A stretch of DNA of 48,349 nt, from NCBI GenBank assembly GCA_028287865.1, contig JAQBOU010000264.1:1-48349 (forward strand), given 5' to 3'. The translations under genes were made by a program, and so were the position numbers. The notes below the pieces were generated by a model. The model was given only the letters and a program-made list of their open reading frames with translations, was not told where the DNA came from and did not search any database. The DNA comes from Mucilaginibacter sp. (GTDB taxonomy: Bacteria; Bacteroidota; Bacteroidia; Sphingobacteriales; Sphingobacteriaceae). Below, piece after piece: positions 1 through 7,656 of the stretch. Within the stretch, counting starts at the first letter, position 1. Each line of letters opens with the position of its first letter.

Positions 1-138
1 AATATTGTACTTTGCGGGGGCGACAGTATTTTTTTTGATACGCTGTTAAAAAATAGCATCTTTGCCCCCTGTATTAAAATTGAGCCTTATTTGGTTTTAA
101 AGGGATTAAACGCAGCCATACACAACAATAATGATTAA
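1..138 (+). CDS. coaX: Type III pantothenate kinase, C-terminal fragment (5' end outside window)
   Basis: Frame 1 is open from the first base to a TAA at 136-138 and encodes the last 45 residues of a protein. It contains VLCGGDS near the start and a YLVLKGLNAAI segment near the end. These match the C-terminal pattern of type III pantothenate kinases (a GGD motif, then a hydrophobic L-x-L-x-GLN tail), which phosphorylate pantothenate in the first step of coenzyme A synthesis. The stop overlaps the start of the next gene by 8 bases, so the two are probably co-transcribed. CoaX upstream of this porin-like gene and lptC is an order I recall from related Bacteroidota. Only the tail is visible, so catalytic residues cannot be checked. 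Confidence 0.72.
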   Translation, partial: NIVLCGGDSIFFDTLLKNSIFAPCIKIEPYLVLKGLNAAIHNNND

Positions 139-1459
139 ATATACAAGGTTATTTATACTATTTTTACTTGCCCTCAGCACCGTTGCAGTAAAAGCACAAA
201 CAACTGCTACAACCAGCTCTCCTTATTCCCGGTATGGCCTTGGTGATTATAGTCCTTCTCTGTTGCCTCAAAATGATGCTATGGGTGGCATAGGTACGGC
301 TGTAAACAGGATAAGTGGTTATAACAATATCAATCCGCTCAATCCGGCGTCGTATGGAACTATAAATTATACAACAATTGATGCTGGTATTTATTCAACC
401 ATAGTAAATTTAAGTCAAACAGGGCAAACAGGCGCTACCAATACTAATTTCAGGTTAAGCCATATAACCTTTGCTGTCCCTGTTACTAAACACTCTGCGC
501 TTAGTTTTGGATTATTGCCCTATAGTGAACTGGGCTACAATTATAAGCAAACACTCAGCAAAGGATTCGGGTCAGGTTCACCTGCAGATACAAATGCCGT
601 AAATTATCTTTACAGTGGAAGCGGCAGTTTATCAAAGGCATATTTGGGATACGGAGTAACCATTGCGAAGCACCTGCTCATTGGCGCAAACATATCATAT
701 ATATTTGGTAACCTTTCACAATCCGCTTCAACCGAGGTGCCAAATTATAATAATAACGGTTTTTTAAGTTCCAAAGCGCAGCAAAGCAATTCAATTCGGG
801 GTTTAAACTATGACTATGGCATTCAGTACATATTTGATTTTGGTGAATTGAAACACCTTACGCTCGGTTATTCTGCCTCGGCCAATTCAACTTTAAGTAC
901 AACAAATACCTATCTGTTAACGCAATATACGTTTGATAGCTCCGGAAATCCCAACATTGCGGCAGATTCCCTTGTAAACAGACAGGGTGCAAAATCTAAA
1001 ATCCAGCTCCCCCAGATTAATCACTTTGGTATCTCGTTTCAAACCGACGGAAAATTTTTAGTAGGCGCCGATTATACGATGAGTAACTGGTCGGCTTTAA
1101 CCATTGCCGGACAAAATGCAGGGCTTAAAAACAGCAACACATTTAATGTAGGAGGACAGTTTACGCCTGATATTAATGCTTTGAGAAGTACATGGGCCAG
1201 AACAGATTATCGTTTAGGATTTAAATACGATGATACCTATCTTAATGTAAATAACACACCTATTAAAACTTACGCGGTAACTTTTGGACTTGGCGTTCCA
1301 TTAGCGCCTAACTACGGCAGCTTTTATAAAATTAATTTTTCAGCCGAAATAGGTAAAACCGGAACGTTGACAAACGGCCTTATCAAAGAAAATTTTGTTA
1401 ACTTACACTTGGGCTTTACCCTTAATGACAAATGGTTTCAGCGATTTAAATTTGATTAA
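131..1459 (+). CDS. Outer-membrane beta-barrel protein of unknown substrate
   Basis: The 442-residue product begins with a clear signal peptide (basic MIKYTR, hydrophobic core to about residue 20, AQ cleavage site near 22-23). The mature protein starts with SSPYSRYGLGDY, a motif I recognise from a Bacteroidota family of porin-like proteins. The remainder alternates polar and hydrophobic residues with many Gly, Asn, Tyr and aromatic-ended strands, and ends in an aromatic-rich strand (KWFQRFKFD), as expected for a BAM-inserted barrel. It resembles the FadL/OmpP1-like group loosely, but I cannot assign a substrate. It overlaps coaX by 8 bases and lies 8 bases upstream of lptC, suggesting one transcript linking it to outer-membrane assembly. 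Confidence 0.7.
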   Translation: MIKYTRLFILFLLALSTVAVKAQTTATTSSPYSRYGLGDYSPSLLPQNDAMGGIGTAVNRISGYNNINPLNPASYGTINYTTIDAGIYSTIVNLSQTGQTGATNTNFRLSHITFAVPVTKHSALSFGLLPYSELGYNYKQTLSKGFGSGSPADTNAVNYLYSGSGSLSKAYLGYGVTIAKHLLIGANISYIFGNLSQSASTEVPNYNNNGFLSSKAQQSNSIRGLNYDYGIQYIFDFGELKHLTLGYSASANSTLSTTNTYLLTQYTFDSSGNPNIAADSLVNRQGAKSKIQLPQINHFGISFQTDGKFLVGADYTMSNWSALTIAGQNAGLKNSNTFNVGGQFTPDINALRSTWARTDYRLGFKYDDTYLNVNNTPIKTYAVTFGLGVPLAPNYGSFYKINFSAEIGKTGTLTNGLIKENFVNLHLGFTLNDKWFQRFKFD

Positions 1460-1467
1460 CCTCCTTT

Positions 1468-2058
1468 ATGTTTAGTCGGGCAAAAAAGTTTTCAAATCTG
1501 TATTTGCCGGCATTGTTTGTTTGCATGCTGATGCTAAACGCATGCGAAAACTCTTTGGATTCCATTAAACAAGTAACCTCCACAGAAGGAGATAAGCCTT
1601 ATTCACGGTCTACGGGTGTTGACGTAATTTATAGTGACTCCGCCAAAGTAAAGTTGCACCTTACAGCGCCGTTGATGATTGACTTTGCCGACGCGAAAAA
1701 GCCTTACCGTGAAATGCCTAAAGGCGTCAAAGTAATTTTTTATGACGAAGATATGAGTGTAAAGGGCACTATTATATCAGATTATGGCATTATGCGGGAA
1801 AAGGAAAACATAATCGAGTGTCGCAAAAATGTAGTTGCAACTAATGCCCAGGGTGAGATATTTAAGTCTGATGAGCTGATCTACGATATCGGCCAAAAAA
1901 AGCTTTACTCAAGTAAATCAGTTCAGATTACCATGACCAATGGCAATGTAATGAACGGGACCGGGTTCACAAGTAACGAAACTTTATATCCCTGGCACAT
2001 TGATGATTCAAAAGGAACATTTCATGTAACCGAAAATCAGGGGCAGATTGGTCAGTGA
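1468..2058 (+). CDS. lptC: LPS export ABC transporter periplasmic protein LptC (lipoprotein form)
   Basis: The 196-residue protein has a lipoprotein signal with lipobox LNAC (Cys26). It is followed by a beta-rich LptC/OstA-type domain with repeated strands such as GTIISDYGIMREKENIIEC and KSDELIYDIGQKKLYSSKSV, the usual LptC pattern in which a 'precursor' form is compared with modified target positions. LptC passes lipopolysaccharide from the inner-membrane LptBFG transporter to LptA in the periplasm. In Proteobacteria LptC is held by a transmembrane helix; a lipid anchor instead is what I would expect in Bacteroidota. It follows the porin-like gene by 8 bases. An LptE-family gene occurs elsewhere in the window (45264-45788). 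Confidence 0.85.
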   Translation: MFSRAKKFSNLYLPALFVCMLMLNACENSLDSIKQVTSTEGDKPYSRSTGVDVIYSDSAKVKLHLTAPLMIDFADAKKPYREMPKGVKVIFYDEDMSVKGTIISDYGIMREKENIIECRKNVVATNAQGEIFKSDELIYDIGQKKLYSSKSVQITMTNGNVMNGTGFTSNETLYPWHIDDSKGTFHVTENQGQIGQ

Positions 2059-2175
2059 ATTTGTTGATTAAACGAATAAGGGAGTGATTGATTGAGTGAA
2101 CGATTAGGAAATGTACCTTGATTATCTGTTTAATCTTAATTTAACCAACTTAATCTAACTCAATCAACTACTCAT
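2059..2175. repeat. Intergenic word-type inverted repeat after lptC
   Basis: The spacer between lptC and the ppiD-like gene is built of short related words (TTGATTAAACGA, GTGATTGATTGAGTGAACGA) and their complements downstream. The clearest arms are TTGATTGAGT at 2088-2097 and ACTCAATCAA at 2158-2167, a perfect 10-bp pair about 60 bases apart. Flanking words match imperfectly. No coding potential is visible. It resembles the elements found after scpA, glyA and rlmN. Confidence 0.55.
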
Positions 2176-2263
2176 AAATAACACAAATTTAGTATTATAG
2201 TATTTTACTAAAAATTGTATCTTGCGCCCTCTTTTTAACAGTATAAAATAATTTTATAAGTAT

Positions 2264-4372
2264 ATGGGTATAATGAGTTTTTTGCGCGAAAGGATGGGGA
2301 AAATTCTCGCATTTTTTATTGGCTTCGCGCTGCTTGCTTTTATTATTGGTGAAGTGGTACGGTCTGGCGGATCTTTTTTTAGAGATGACCGCAACGAATT
2401 AGGTGAAGTGGGCGGTGAAAAAATTGCTTATGATGAATTTGGGAAAAAAGTTGATCAAAACAGCGCCCAGTTTAAACAGCAATCAGGCCAAAGTAATTTA
2501 ACACCTCAAATTACCAGCTATTTACAGGAAACTGCCTGGAACCAGATGGTTGCACAAAAAGTTCTTCAAAAAGAAGTAGACAGGCTTGGACTGGTTGTTG
2601 GTGATGATGAGATAAAATCAATGGTGAGCGGTGATCATCCCAATCCGCAGATAGTGCAGGCTTTTGGTGACCCTAAAACCGGGCAATTGGACAGAAACAG
2701 GCTAAATACATTTTTAAGTAACCTGAATACAGCCAAAGCTGATGATCCGCTGAAACAGCAATGGACAGATTTTGTGACACAAATGATCGATGCAAAACTA
2801 TCTGAAAAGTATATATCTCTTGTAACTAACGGCTTATACGTTAATTCGCTCGAAGCTAAGGATGATTACGAAGCCAAAAATAAACTGGCTGATTTCAAAT
2901 ACACGTTACTTGAATATGCGTCAGTTCCTGATAATAAAATTACTATCACAAACGATGATTACCAGTCTTATTATGACGAGCATAAAAGCGAGTTTAAAAA
3001 TAAGCAGGAATTAAGGACCTTTGATTATGTAAGCTTTAATGCTGCACCTTCAAAGGACGATACTGCTGCTATTAAAAAACAGGCTGATAAATTGGCGGTT
3101 GATTTTAAAGCAAGTACCGATGATTCAACCTTTGTACAACTCAATGCGGAGACTAAAACTCCTTTAACCTTTCAGCACAAGGGACGTCTTGATCCAAAGT
3201 TAGATTCAATAATGTTTGGTGCCGCTAAGGGATTCATTTATGGTCCATATGTATCAAACGGAAGTTTTAAAATAGCAAAGCTGGTTGATTCGCGTGTTGA
3301 ACCCGATTCAGTAAAAGCGCGCCATATATTAATTGATGATAAAACCATCGGTGTTGACAAGGCGCTTGCTAAAGCTGATTCAATTAAAAAACAAATTGAA
3401 GGCGGGAAATCATTTGCCGATATGGCTAATATGTTTTCCATTGATAAAAACTCTGCCGTAAAGGGAGGTGATTTAGGAACATTTGCCCGTGGCGCAATGA
3501 TCCCGGTATTTGAAGATGCCGTGTTTAGCGGTAAAAAAGGCGAAATAAAAATTGTGACTACGCAATATGGTGTCCATCTGATACAGATAGAAGATCAAAA
3601 AGGATCATCGAAGGTTGTAAAAGTAGGAATAGTTGATGTTCCTTTAAAGGCCAGCAGTGCAACACAAACAACGGTTTACAGTAAAGCGCAGGGATTTTTA
3701 GGCGCATTAACCAAAGATAATTTTGATGAGCAGGTAAAAAAAGAAGGGTTAAAAAAGAAAACAGCTGCAGATGTAAATGGTATAGCTGCAACATTACCCG
3801 GATTAGATAATGCTCGTGAACTTGTAAGATGGGCATTTAGCGCCGAAACAGGCGACTTTGCCGACAAGGTATATATTATTGGCGATCAATACGTAATAGC
3901 GCATTTGGTGCAGATTAAACCCATTGGGACATTATCGCTTGATGCTGTTAAAAAACAAATTGAGCCACTGGTTAAAAACCGGGTAAAAGGGAAATTATTA
4001 TCTGATAAACTACAGGCTGCATTAAACGGATCTTCAAATATTGACCAGGTTGCGCAAAAGTCAGGTGGTAAGGTGCTTCCAATTCAAAATATTGTTTTTG
4101 CTAACCCGGTTATCCCTGGTTCTTCGGCAGAATACAAGGTGATAGGTGCCGTTTTTGGTTCGCAGCCTAATAAGCTTTCGAAACCGATTGAAGGACAACA
4201 GGGTGTTTATGTGTTTGTTTTGAACAGCTTCACAAACCCGGCACCGCTTACTAATGCAGTGAGAGAAAAACAACAATTAGGTCAGGCTATCCTTCAGCAG
4301 GCAGATGCTCAGATATTTGATGCGCTAAAAGATAAGGCGAATGTAAAAGATTACAGGGCCAAGTTCTTATAA
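2264..4372 (+). CDS. PpiD/SurA-like membrane-anchored peptidyl-prolyl cis-trans isomerase
   Basis: The 702-residue protein has a short cytoplasmic N-terminus, one transmembrane helix at about residues 13-33, and a large periplasmic part. An N-terminal SurA/PpiD-type chaperone domain (about 36-270) precedes a parvulin (PPIC) domain at about 347-445, recognisable from VKARHILI, GGDLGTFARGAMIPVFEDAVF and TTQYGVHLIQIED. A further C-terminal helical and SurA-like region follows. By family, it folds newly exported outer-membrane and periplasmic proteins. Two start codons are possible (2264, 2273); the upstream one is kept because both leave the membrane helix intact. Length is close to bacteroidotal PpiD homologues (about 700). 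A terminator follows at 4395-4432. Confidence 0.85.
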   Translation: MGIMSFLRERMGKILAFFIGFALLAFIIGEVVRSGGSFFRDDRNELGEVGGEKIAYDEFGKKVDQNSAQFKQQSGQSNLTPQITSYLQETAWNQMVAQKVLQKEVDRLGLVVGDDEIKSMVSGDHPNPQIVQAFGDPKTGQLDRNRLNTFLSNLNTAKADDPLKQQWTDFVTQMIDAKLSEKYISLVTNGLYVNSLEAKDDYEAKNKLADFKYTLLEYASVPDNKITITNDDYQSYYDEHKSEFKNKQELRTFDYVSFNAAPSKDDTAAIKKQADKLAVDFKASTDDSTFVQLNAETKTPLTFQHKGRLDPKLDSIMFGAAKGFIYGPYVSNGSFKIAKLVDSRVEPDSVKARHILIDDKTIGVDKALAKADSIKKQIEGGKSFADMANMFSIDKNSAVKGGDLGTFARGAMIPVFEDAVFSGKKGEIKIVTTQYGVHLIQIEDQKGSSKVVKVGIVDVPLKASSATQTTVYSKAQGFLGALTKDNFDEQVKKEGLKKKTAADVNGIAATLPGLDNARELVRWAFSAETGDFADKVYIIGDQYVIAHLVQIKPIGTLSLDAVKKQIEPLVKNRVKGKLLSDKLQAALNGSSNIDQVAQKSGGKVLPIQNIVFANPVIPGSSAEYKVIGAVFGSQPNKLSKPIEGQQGVYVFVLNSFTNPAPLTNAVREKQQLGQAILQQADAQIFDALKDKANVKDYRAKFL

Positions 4373-4394
4373 GAGAAATAAAAGGTAATTTTGT

Positions 4395-4432
4395 ATCCGG
4401 GTATAGCGTTATTGTCTGTACCCGGATTTTTT
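4395..4432 (+). terminator. Rho-independent terminator after the ppiD-like gene
   Basis: A perfect 9-bp stem pairs ATCCGGGTA (4395-4403) with TACCCGGAT (4419-4427) around a 15-nt loop and runs directly into six T residues (4427-4432). It sits 22 bases after the stop codon, in the sense orientation for that gene. Confidence 0.8.
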
Positions 4433-4443
4433 ATTTTATAACG

Positions 4444-4959
4444 ATGGAAATACAGGAAAATATTGTGAATAAGGTGGCGCAAAGTGGCCTGGCTACTTTG
4501 GATCCCGCTGCTTTTTACCCTGCCGGAGAGCGCATGGTTTATGATATAAAAGATAACCTGTTTATGGGCCTTATGCTAAAAGAAAAGGATTTCAGGGAAT
4601 TTGTGAAAGGACATGACTGGACGCAATATACAGGTAAATATGTGGCAATAACCTGCACAGCCGATGCAATTGTACCGGCCTGGGCATATATGTTATTGGC
4701 AAATAAAATGGCGCCTTACGCCCTTGAGGTTGTTTTTGGGGATCAGGAGATCCTGGAAACAGTATTGTTTATAAAAAACATAGCTAAAATGGACATAGAA
4801 CAATACCGCGATCAACGGATCGTTATTAAAGGCTGCGGGGATATACCTGTGCCGGTATCGGCGTATGTTGAACTTACAAAAAAGCTTACTCCGGTTGTAA
4901 AAAGCCTGATGTTTGGCGAACCGTGCTCTACTGTGCCTATTTATAAAAAGAAAGATTAA
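4444..4959 (+). CDS. DUF2480 family protein
   Basis: This 171-residue soluble protein has no signal peptide or membrane segment. I recognise it as the DUF2480 family, which is confined to Bacteroidota as far as I know. Typical stretches are an early LDPAAFYP, a DWTQYTGKYVAI strand, an AIVPAWAYMLLANKM helix, and a C-terminal GEPCSTVPIYKK. Two conserved-looking cysteines (in KGCGD and EPCSTV) and the acidic FGDQE could be functional, but no catalytic motif is established. It begins 12 bases after the upstream terminator, so it probably has its own promoter. No function is assigned. Confidence 0.7.
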   Translation: MEIQENIVNKVAQSGLATLDPAAFYPAGERMVYDIKDNLFMGLMLKEKDFREFVKGHDWTQYTGKYVAITCTADAIVPAWAYMLLANKMAPYALEVVFGDQEILETVLFIKNIAKMDIEQYRDQRIVIKGCGDIPVPVSAYVELTKKLTPVVKSLMFGEPCSTVPIYKKKD

Positions 4960-4967
4960 ATGATTAA

Positions 4968-5057
4968 GTCAAAGCCTTGTATAAACAAACGTTTGAAATT
5001 TATAATTTTCCTAAGTCAGAACGCTATACAAATAAAGACAGATACCAAGGCTTAGAC
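4968..5057. repeat. Spaced inverted repeat upstream of the DUF3108 gene, with an internal palindrome
   Basis: Arms GTCAAAGCCTTG (4968-4979) and CAAGGCTTAGAC (5046-5057) are complementary at 11 of 12 positions. Between them lies the perfect 10-bp palindrome CAAACGTTTG (4986-4995). The pair nearly fills the 103-base spacer and ends 5 bases before the downstream start codon. It could be a folded leader or an operator; the sequence alone does not decide. Confidence 0.4.
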
Positions 5058-5062
5058 TGCAA

Positions 5063-5842
5063 ATGAAGAAGCTTTTATTTACCACCTTTTTGTTAGCTGC
5101 AGTTTTTAACAGGTCTTTTGCACAGGAAATGACCAGCATTGAAGAGCCGGTTTTTAAAGTTGGCGAGCAGTTAAGCTACACCTTAAAATATGGCTTCTTT
5201 ACAGCTGCGCAGGCTGATATACATGTTGAGGAAAGCGAAAAAAAGTTTAACGGACATCCGGCATTTCACATCATTGCCGACGGGAAAACTGCCGGCACAT
5301 TTGATATTTTTTATAAAGTGCGCAATCGTTACGAAACCTATGTGGATGAAAAAACATTGCTGCCCTACTTTTATACCGAAAACCGCCACGAATCAAACTA
5401 TAAGCATACTGATAATGTGACATTTAATCACCAGGATGATAAAATTACTGCTGCAAAGGGTGTATTTCCGTATAAAGGCAAAGTATTTGATTTTTTGTCG
5501 GCATATTATTTTTCCCGCAGCATCGATGTTTCAAAGATCCATATCGGCGAAAAGTTTGAGCTGCAATATTTTTTAGAAGATGGCATACATACCCTGGGGA
5601 TTACTTATGCCGGAAAAGAAAGGGTGAATTGCGCCATGGGCAATTTTAATTGTTTAAAATTTAACCCTACAATTATACCCGGCCGCGTTTTCAGGAAAGA
5701 CAGTAAATTATACCTTTGGATAACGGATGATAAAAACAGAATACCGGTTAAAGCTCATGTTGAGTTGGTTGTTGGTAGTGTAACCATGGATCTGACGGGA
5801 GCCAAAAATTTAAAATATCCTTTAAATCCCTTAAAAAAATAA
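5063..5842 (+). CDS. Secreted DUF3108 domain protein
   Basis: The 259-residue product has a signal peptide (MKKLLFTTFLLAAV..., cleavage after about Ala20). The mature part is a single beta-rich DUF3108 domain. Visible family features are the opening FKVGEQLSYTLKYGFF, the central FYKVRNRYETYVDEKTLLPYFY, and the late RKDSKLYLWITDDKNRIPVK strand followed by a predicted final strand. Such proteins are exported and sit in the periplasm or at the outer membrane; no enzymatic role is known to me. It ends 2 bases before the DUF3109 gene, so the two are very probably co-translated or at least co-transcribed. Confidence 0.75.
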   Translation: MKKLLFTTFLLAAVFNRSFAQEMTSIEEPVFKVGEQLSYTLKYGFFTAAQADIHVEESEKKFNGHPAFHIIADGKTAGTFDIFYKVRNRYETYVDEKTLLPYFYTENRHESNYKHTDNVTFNHQDDKITAAKGVFPYKGKVFDFLSAYYFSRSIDVSKIHIGEKFELQYFLEDGIHTLGITYAGKERVNCAMGNFNCLKFNPTIIPGRVFRKDSKLYLWITDDKNRIPVKAHVELVVGSVTMDLTGAKNLKYPLNPLKK

Positions 5843-5844
5843 AT

Positions 5845-6408
5845 ATGATAGAGGTGGGAAGTGTTTTACTGCATGAAGATGTAGTAAAGGAAAATTTTGT
5901 ATGTAACTTAAATAAATGTAAAGGCGCCTGCTGTTTGGAAGGTGATTCTGGTGCGCCCCTGGATGCGAACGAACTGGATATACTGGATGAAATATATCCG
6001 AAAGTTAAACCATTTATGAACGCTAAGGGAATAGCAACTATTGAGAAGGTGGGTACTTATGTAAAGGATTTTGAAGGCGATTATACTACCCCTTGTGTAG
6101 ATGTAAACAAGGAATGCGCCTATGTGATTTTTGAAAACGGCATTACCAAATGTGCCATTGAAAAAGCATATGAGCACGGAGCCATTAGCTGGAAAAAACC
6201 TATCTCATGCCATTTATATCCGATCCGCATTACAAAATATCCCGAATTTGATGTGCTGAACTATGATCGTTGGAGCATTTGCAGCCCCGCGTGTTCTTTT
6301 GGCGATGAGCTTAAGGTGCGCGTGTATGAATTTTTAAAGGCACCTTTAATCCGCAAGTACGGTGAAGAATGGTATCAGGAACTGGAAGAGCAACTGACGG
6401 ATATTTAG
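5845..6408 (+). CDS. DUF3109 family cysteine-rich protein (YkgJ-like metal-binding)
   Basis: The 187-residue cytoplasmic protein carries ten cysteines at residues 20, 25, 29, 30, 84, 91, 103, 122, 146 and 150. The first cluster is C-x4-C-x3-CC and the last C-x3-C, with the SCHLYPIRI segment between them. This is the DUF3109 pattern, related to YkgJ-type cysteine-cluster proteins thought to bind a metal or an Fe-S cluster. The binding is an inference from cysteine spacing; no substrate is known. It directly follows the DUF3108 gene (2-base gap). The separate gmd gene begins 90 bases downstream. Confidence 0.75.
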   Translation: MIEVGSVLLHEDVVKENFVCNLNKCKGACCLEGDSGAPLDANELDILDEIYPKVKPFMNAKGIATIEKVGTYVKDFEGDYTTPCVDVNKECAYVIFENGITKCAIEKAYEHGAISWKKPISCHLYPIRITKYPEFDVLNYDRWSICSPACSFGDELKVRVYEFLKAPLIRKYGEEWYQELEEQLTDI

Positions 6409-6443
6409 CACGTTAACTGCATTTTGATTATACCGATGCGTCT

Positions 6444-6472
6444 TTTACAATTAAATTGGATAATATTGTAAA
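6444..6472. promoter_or_regulatory. Dyad upstream of gmd (possible operator)
   Basis: TTTACAAT (6444-6451) and ATTGTAAA (6465-6472) form a perfect 8-bp inverted repeat with a 13-base spacer, 26 bases upstream of the gmd start. The right half overlaps TAATATTG (6461-6468), one mismatch from the Bacteroidota -7 consensus TAnnTTTG, so a bound protein could block a promoter. In AT-rich DNA such dyads also arise by chance. Confidence 0.3.
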
Positions 6473-6498
6473 TTAATCAGTGCTTGTTGATATAATCT

Positions 6499-7635
6499 AT
6501 GAAAATTGCTTTAATAACAGGTATTACCGGTCAGGATGGTGCATATTTAGCAGAATTTTTGCTGAAAAAAGGATATGAAGTTCATGGCATAAAACGCAGG
6601 TCTTCATTATTTAATACCGATCGCATAGATCATCTTTATCATGATCCGCATGATCCGGATGTGAAATTTAAATTGCATTACGGCGACCTTACCGATTCTA
6701 CCAACCTGATAAGGCTTATACAGGAAGTTCAGCCTGACGAGATCTATAATTTAGCAGCACAAAGCCATGTAAAGGTTAGTTTTGATACCCCCGAGTACAC
6801 CGCTAATGCCGATGGTATTGGTACTTTAAGGATATTAGAGGCGGTGCGGCTATTAGGATTAACCAAAAAGACCCGGATCTACCAGGCATCCACATCCGAA
6901 CTATATGGGTTGGTTCAGGCAGTTCCTCAAAGTGAAACTACTCCGTTTTATCCAAGGTCACCATATGCGGTGGCTAAACTATACGGTTACTGGATAATTG
7001 TAAACTATCGCGAAGCTTATAATATGTATGCCTGTAATGGTATATTGTTTAATCATGAAAGTCCGATAAGGGGCGAAACTTTTGTAACCCGTAAAATTAC
7101 CCGTGCAGCTTCAAAAATAGCTATGGCTTTACAGGATTGTTTGTATGTGGGCAATCTGTCAGCTCAGCGCGATTGGGGCCATGCAAAGGATTATATTGAG
7201 GCTATGTGGCTGATGTTGCAGCAGGATAAGCCCGAAGACTTTGTGATTGCTACCGGAGTAACAACTACTGTTAGGGAGTTTATTAAAATGGCGTTCAACG
7301 AGCTTGGAATAGAAGTTGAATTTAGCGGAAAAGACGAAAACGAACGAGGGGTGATTATCGATATTGATGAGGAGAAGTTTGAGCAGTTAGGTTTAAACGC
7401 GGATGCTTTAAAATTTGGGCAAACTGTAGTGAAAGTGGATTCAAAATATTTTAGGCCGACGGAAGTAGACCTGTTAATAGGAGATCCGGCAAAAGCGAAA
7501 GAAAAATTAGGATGGGTGCCCAAGTATAACCTGCAGGCTTTGGTGAGTGATATGATGCAATCAGATCTGCATATGGTAAAAAAGGACGATTATTTAAAAA
7601 AGGGGGGCTTTAAAACCCTTAATTATTTTGAATAA
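6499..7635 (+). CDS. gmd: GDP-mannose 4,6-dehydratase
   Basis: The 378-residue protein converts GDP-D-mannose to GDP-4-keto-6-deoxy-D-mannose, the branch point to GDP-fucose and related sugars. It is an extended short-chain dehydrogenase: the NADP-binding [11 protein letters not shown] is at residues 7-17, the Ser/Thr-Glu part of the active site is STSELYG (about 131-137), and the Tyr-Lys pair is in SPYAVAK (Tyr156, Lys160). [16 protein letters not shown] and the GDLTD motif are also typical. Length matches the family (about 370). The usual partner, GDP-fucose synthase (fcl), is not next to it; instead a Wzi-like outer-membrane gene follows 21 bases later, linking it to surface polysaccharide. 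Confidence 0.93.
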   Translation: MKIALITGITGQDGAYLAEFLLKKGYEVHGIKRRSSLFNTDRIDHLYHDPHDPDVKFKLHYGDLTDSTNLIRLIQEVQPDEIYNLAAQSHVKVSFDTPEYTANADGIGTLRILEAVRLLGLTKKTRIYQASTSELYGLVQAVPQSETTPFYPRSPYAVAKLYGYWIIVNYREAYNMYACNGILFNHESPIRGETFVTRKITRAASKIAMALQDCLYVGNLSAQRDWGHAKDYIEAMWLMLQQDKPEDFVIATGVTTTVREFIKMAFNELGIEVEFSGKDENERGVIIDIDEEKFEQLGLNADALKFGQTVVKVDSKYFRPTEVDLLIGDPAKAKEKLGWVPKYNLQALVSDMMQSDLHMVKKDDYLKKGGFKTLNYFE

Positions 7636-7656
7636 TAAACATAATTGCGTTTAAAT

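Noticed and set aside
34-64. TTTG, 19 bases, then CATCTTTG: a near-ideal Bacteroidota promoter before the porin-like gene
   Set aside because: It lies fully within the coding sequence of the coaX fragment and the -7 element has C in place of T at its first position. It may work as an internal promoter, but I cannot support it as a feature.
7645-7656. TTG start at 7645 for the Wzi-like gene
   Set aside because: The ATG at 7657 gives a standard signal peptide, and the four extra residues have no support.
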